Positions 5,520-6,725 of a stretch of DNA of 6,725 nucleotides are shown here, in pieces. The stretch lies in the NCBI GenBank assembly GCA_000416085.1, contig KE356579.1, positions 2,602,310-2,609,034 on the forward strand, in the 5' to 3' direction. Within the stretch, counting starts at the first letter, position 1. Every line of letters begins with the position of its first letter. The notes beneath the pieces were generated by a model. The model ran no database searches. It was not told the DNA's origin and was given only the letters and a program-made list of their open reading frames with translations. A program made the position numbers and the translations under genes. The stretch is from a halophilic archaeon J07HX64. GTDB lineage: Archaea; Halobacteriota; Halobacteria; Halobacteriales; Haloarculaceae.

Positions 5520-6725
5520 GTGACCCGAGTACGCATCCTGATCGTTGACGGAACCGCGACAGCGCCCGAGACTGCGTCGACACTCGAGGATGGCAGAAAC
5601 GAGGTGCGGGTCGCCGACTCGGTGTCCGACGCACGGGTGAAGATGCGGGACCGCCAACCGGATCTGGTGGTCACAGAGCACCAGTTACCGGATGGCAGCG
5701 GACTCGAACTGCTCCGTGAGCTCCGTTCTACGTACGAGATGCTACCGGTAGTGGTCTACACCGCCCACGGAAGCGAACAGGTTGCGAGTGAGTGTATCGA
5801 GGCAGGTGTGTCGGCGTACATCCCGAAAAACGGGGCAGACGCAGCCCAGCAGTTGCGCCAGACGGTAACGGACCTGTCGGCACCGGAGGTGTCGGACGGT
5901 GACAGCGAGGTCCCGGAACCGAGCGCGCGCCACATCGTCAGAGCGGTCGACGAGGCGCCGGTCGGTATCACGCTCTCGGACCCCTCGTTGCCGGACAATC
6001 CGCTGGTGTACACGAACGAGGGGTACACCCAACTAACCGGCTACGGGAGCGATGCGGTGCGCGGGCGGAACTGCCGGTTCCTGCAGGGTCCCGACACCGA
6101 CGGGGAGTCGGTCGCCCGGATGCGCGAGGCGGTCAACAACGAGGAGACGTGCTCTGTCGAGTTGCTCAACTACCGCGAGGACGGCACACCGTTCTGGAAC
6201 CGGGTGACACTCACACCGCTGTACGAGGGCGAGGAGTTGACCCACTTCGTCGGGTTCCAGGAGGATGTGACCGAGCAAAAGGAGGCAGAGGTGCTGGCCA
6301 GACAGCGCGCAGACGCGCTCCGGGAGGAGCGACAGACCCTGGAGCGGGTGCTGGGGCGTGTGAGCGGGATGGTCAACAACGTCAGCCACGCGCTGGTCGC
6401 GGCCAGCAGTCGCGAGGAGGTCGAGCGACGGGTCTGCTCGGAGATCGCCGCCACAGACGGGTACACCCACGCCTGGATGGGCGAACCCCAGGTCGCGGGC
6501 AGCACGATGACGGTCCGGGTCAGCGAGGGCGGAACCCAGCACATCGAGTCCGGCAGTAGCGCCGAACTCTCGGGGACAGTGTTCGAGCGTGCACTGGACA
6601 AAGGGGGTGTTCTCGTTCCAGGAGCCGACGACCAGGTGCCACCGGCGGTCGCACCCGAGCAGTTCGACGCCGCGGCGATGGCGGTGGTACCGCTCACCTA
6701 CCGCCGGACCACCTACGGTGTGTTG
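5520..6725 (+). CDS. Bat-like transcription regulator: receiver, LOV/PAS and GAF domains, cut by window edge
   Basis: First 402 residues of a sensor-regulator related to the bacterio-opsin activator Bat. Residues 3-118 are a response-regulator receiver: RILIVD (5-10), LPDGSGLELL (56-65), VVYTAHG (78-84) and YIPKNG (100-105, Lys103). E53 stands where the phospho-acceptor Asp normally is, and only D10 remains of the usual acidic pair. Residues about 140-255 form a LOV-type PAS domain with GRNCRFLQG (182-190; Cys185 is the flavin-adduct residue), N217 in LLNYREDG, N227 in FWN and Q247 in GFQEDVT, the full flavin-binding set. A helical linker (252-285) leads to the start of a GAF domain (about 290 onward). 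The C-terminal HTH_10 DNA-binding domain expected in Bat lies past the window edge. The start is GTG 5520, chosen from the TATA spacing; an in-frame GTG at 5511 is the alternative. Likely target: hop. Confidence 0.85.
   Translation, partial: MTRVRILIVDGTATAPETASTLEDGRNEVRVADSVSDARVKMRDRQPDLVVTEHQLPDGSGLELLRELRSTYEMLPVVVYTAHGSEQVASECIEAGVSAYIPKNGADAAQQLRQTVTDLSAPEVSDGDSEVPEPSARHIVRAVDEAPVGITLSDPSLPDNPLVYTNEGYTQLTGYGSDAVRGRNCRFLQGPDTDGESVARMREAVNNEETCSVELLNYREDGTPFWNRVTLTPLYEGEELTHFVGFQEDVTEQKEAEVLARQRADALREERQTLERVLGRVSGMVNNVSHALVAASSREEVERRVCSEIAATDGYTHAWMGEPQVAGSTMTVRVSEGGTQHIESGSSAELSGTVFERALDKGGVLVPGADDQVPPAVAPEQFDAAAMAVVPLTYRRTTYGVL

Noticed and set aside
1..6725. tRNA, rRNA, CRISPR array or insertion sequence
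   Set aside because: No cloverleaf with TTC-type loop, no regularly spaced repeats, and no transposase or terminal inverted repeats were seen.

Overview
The window is from an extremely halophilic archaeon (class Halobacteria). Evidence: high GC in third codon positions, acidic proteins, a halorhodopsin with the full chloride-pump residue set, a Bat-type regulator, and AT-rich TATA boxes sitting about 26 bases before start codons, as expected for leaderless archaeal transcripts. I cannot name the genus from sequence alone.

Left part (1-3344). A phosphoenolpyruvate synthase gene (N-terminal 45 percent, minus strand, running off the left edge) diverges across a 474-base gap from a plus-strand Mrr-type nuclease gene. 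The nuclease reading frame is broken by a +1 shift near 2421-2430. With the shift repaired, the product is nuclease domain + middle domain + zinc ribbon + C-terminal membrane anchor. A short lipoprotein-like ORF (TTG start, twin-arginine and lipobox signals) and a 53-residue membrane protein follow.

Right part (3445-6725) is the light-related section, all on the plus strand: a four-helix membrane protein of unknown role, halorhodopsin (hop), a 78-residue two-helix membrane protein, and the first 402 residues of a Bat-like regulator (receiver - LOV/PAS - start of GAF). The last three each have their own TATA box placed for leaderless transcription. The hop promoter also carries an element resembling the known bop upstream activator sequence, at the bop-like position.

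Working model (inference): the LOV-containing Bat-like protein senses blue light or flavin redox state and activates hop through this element; the small membrane protein between them may belong to the same light response. The most notable molecular oddity is in halorhodopsin: the near-invariant helix F proline of the retinal pocket (Pro186 in bacteriorhodopsin) is threonine here, which could shift its colour to the red. The regulator's receiver domain has Glu at the phospho-acceptor Asp position, so it is probably not controlled by ordinary phosphorylation.
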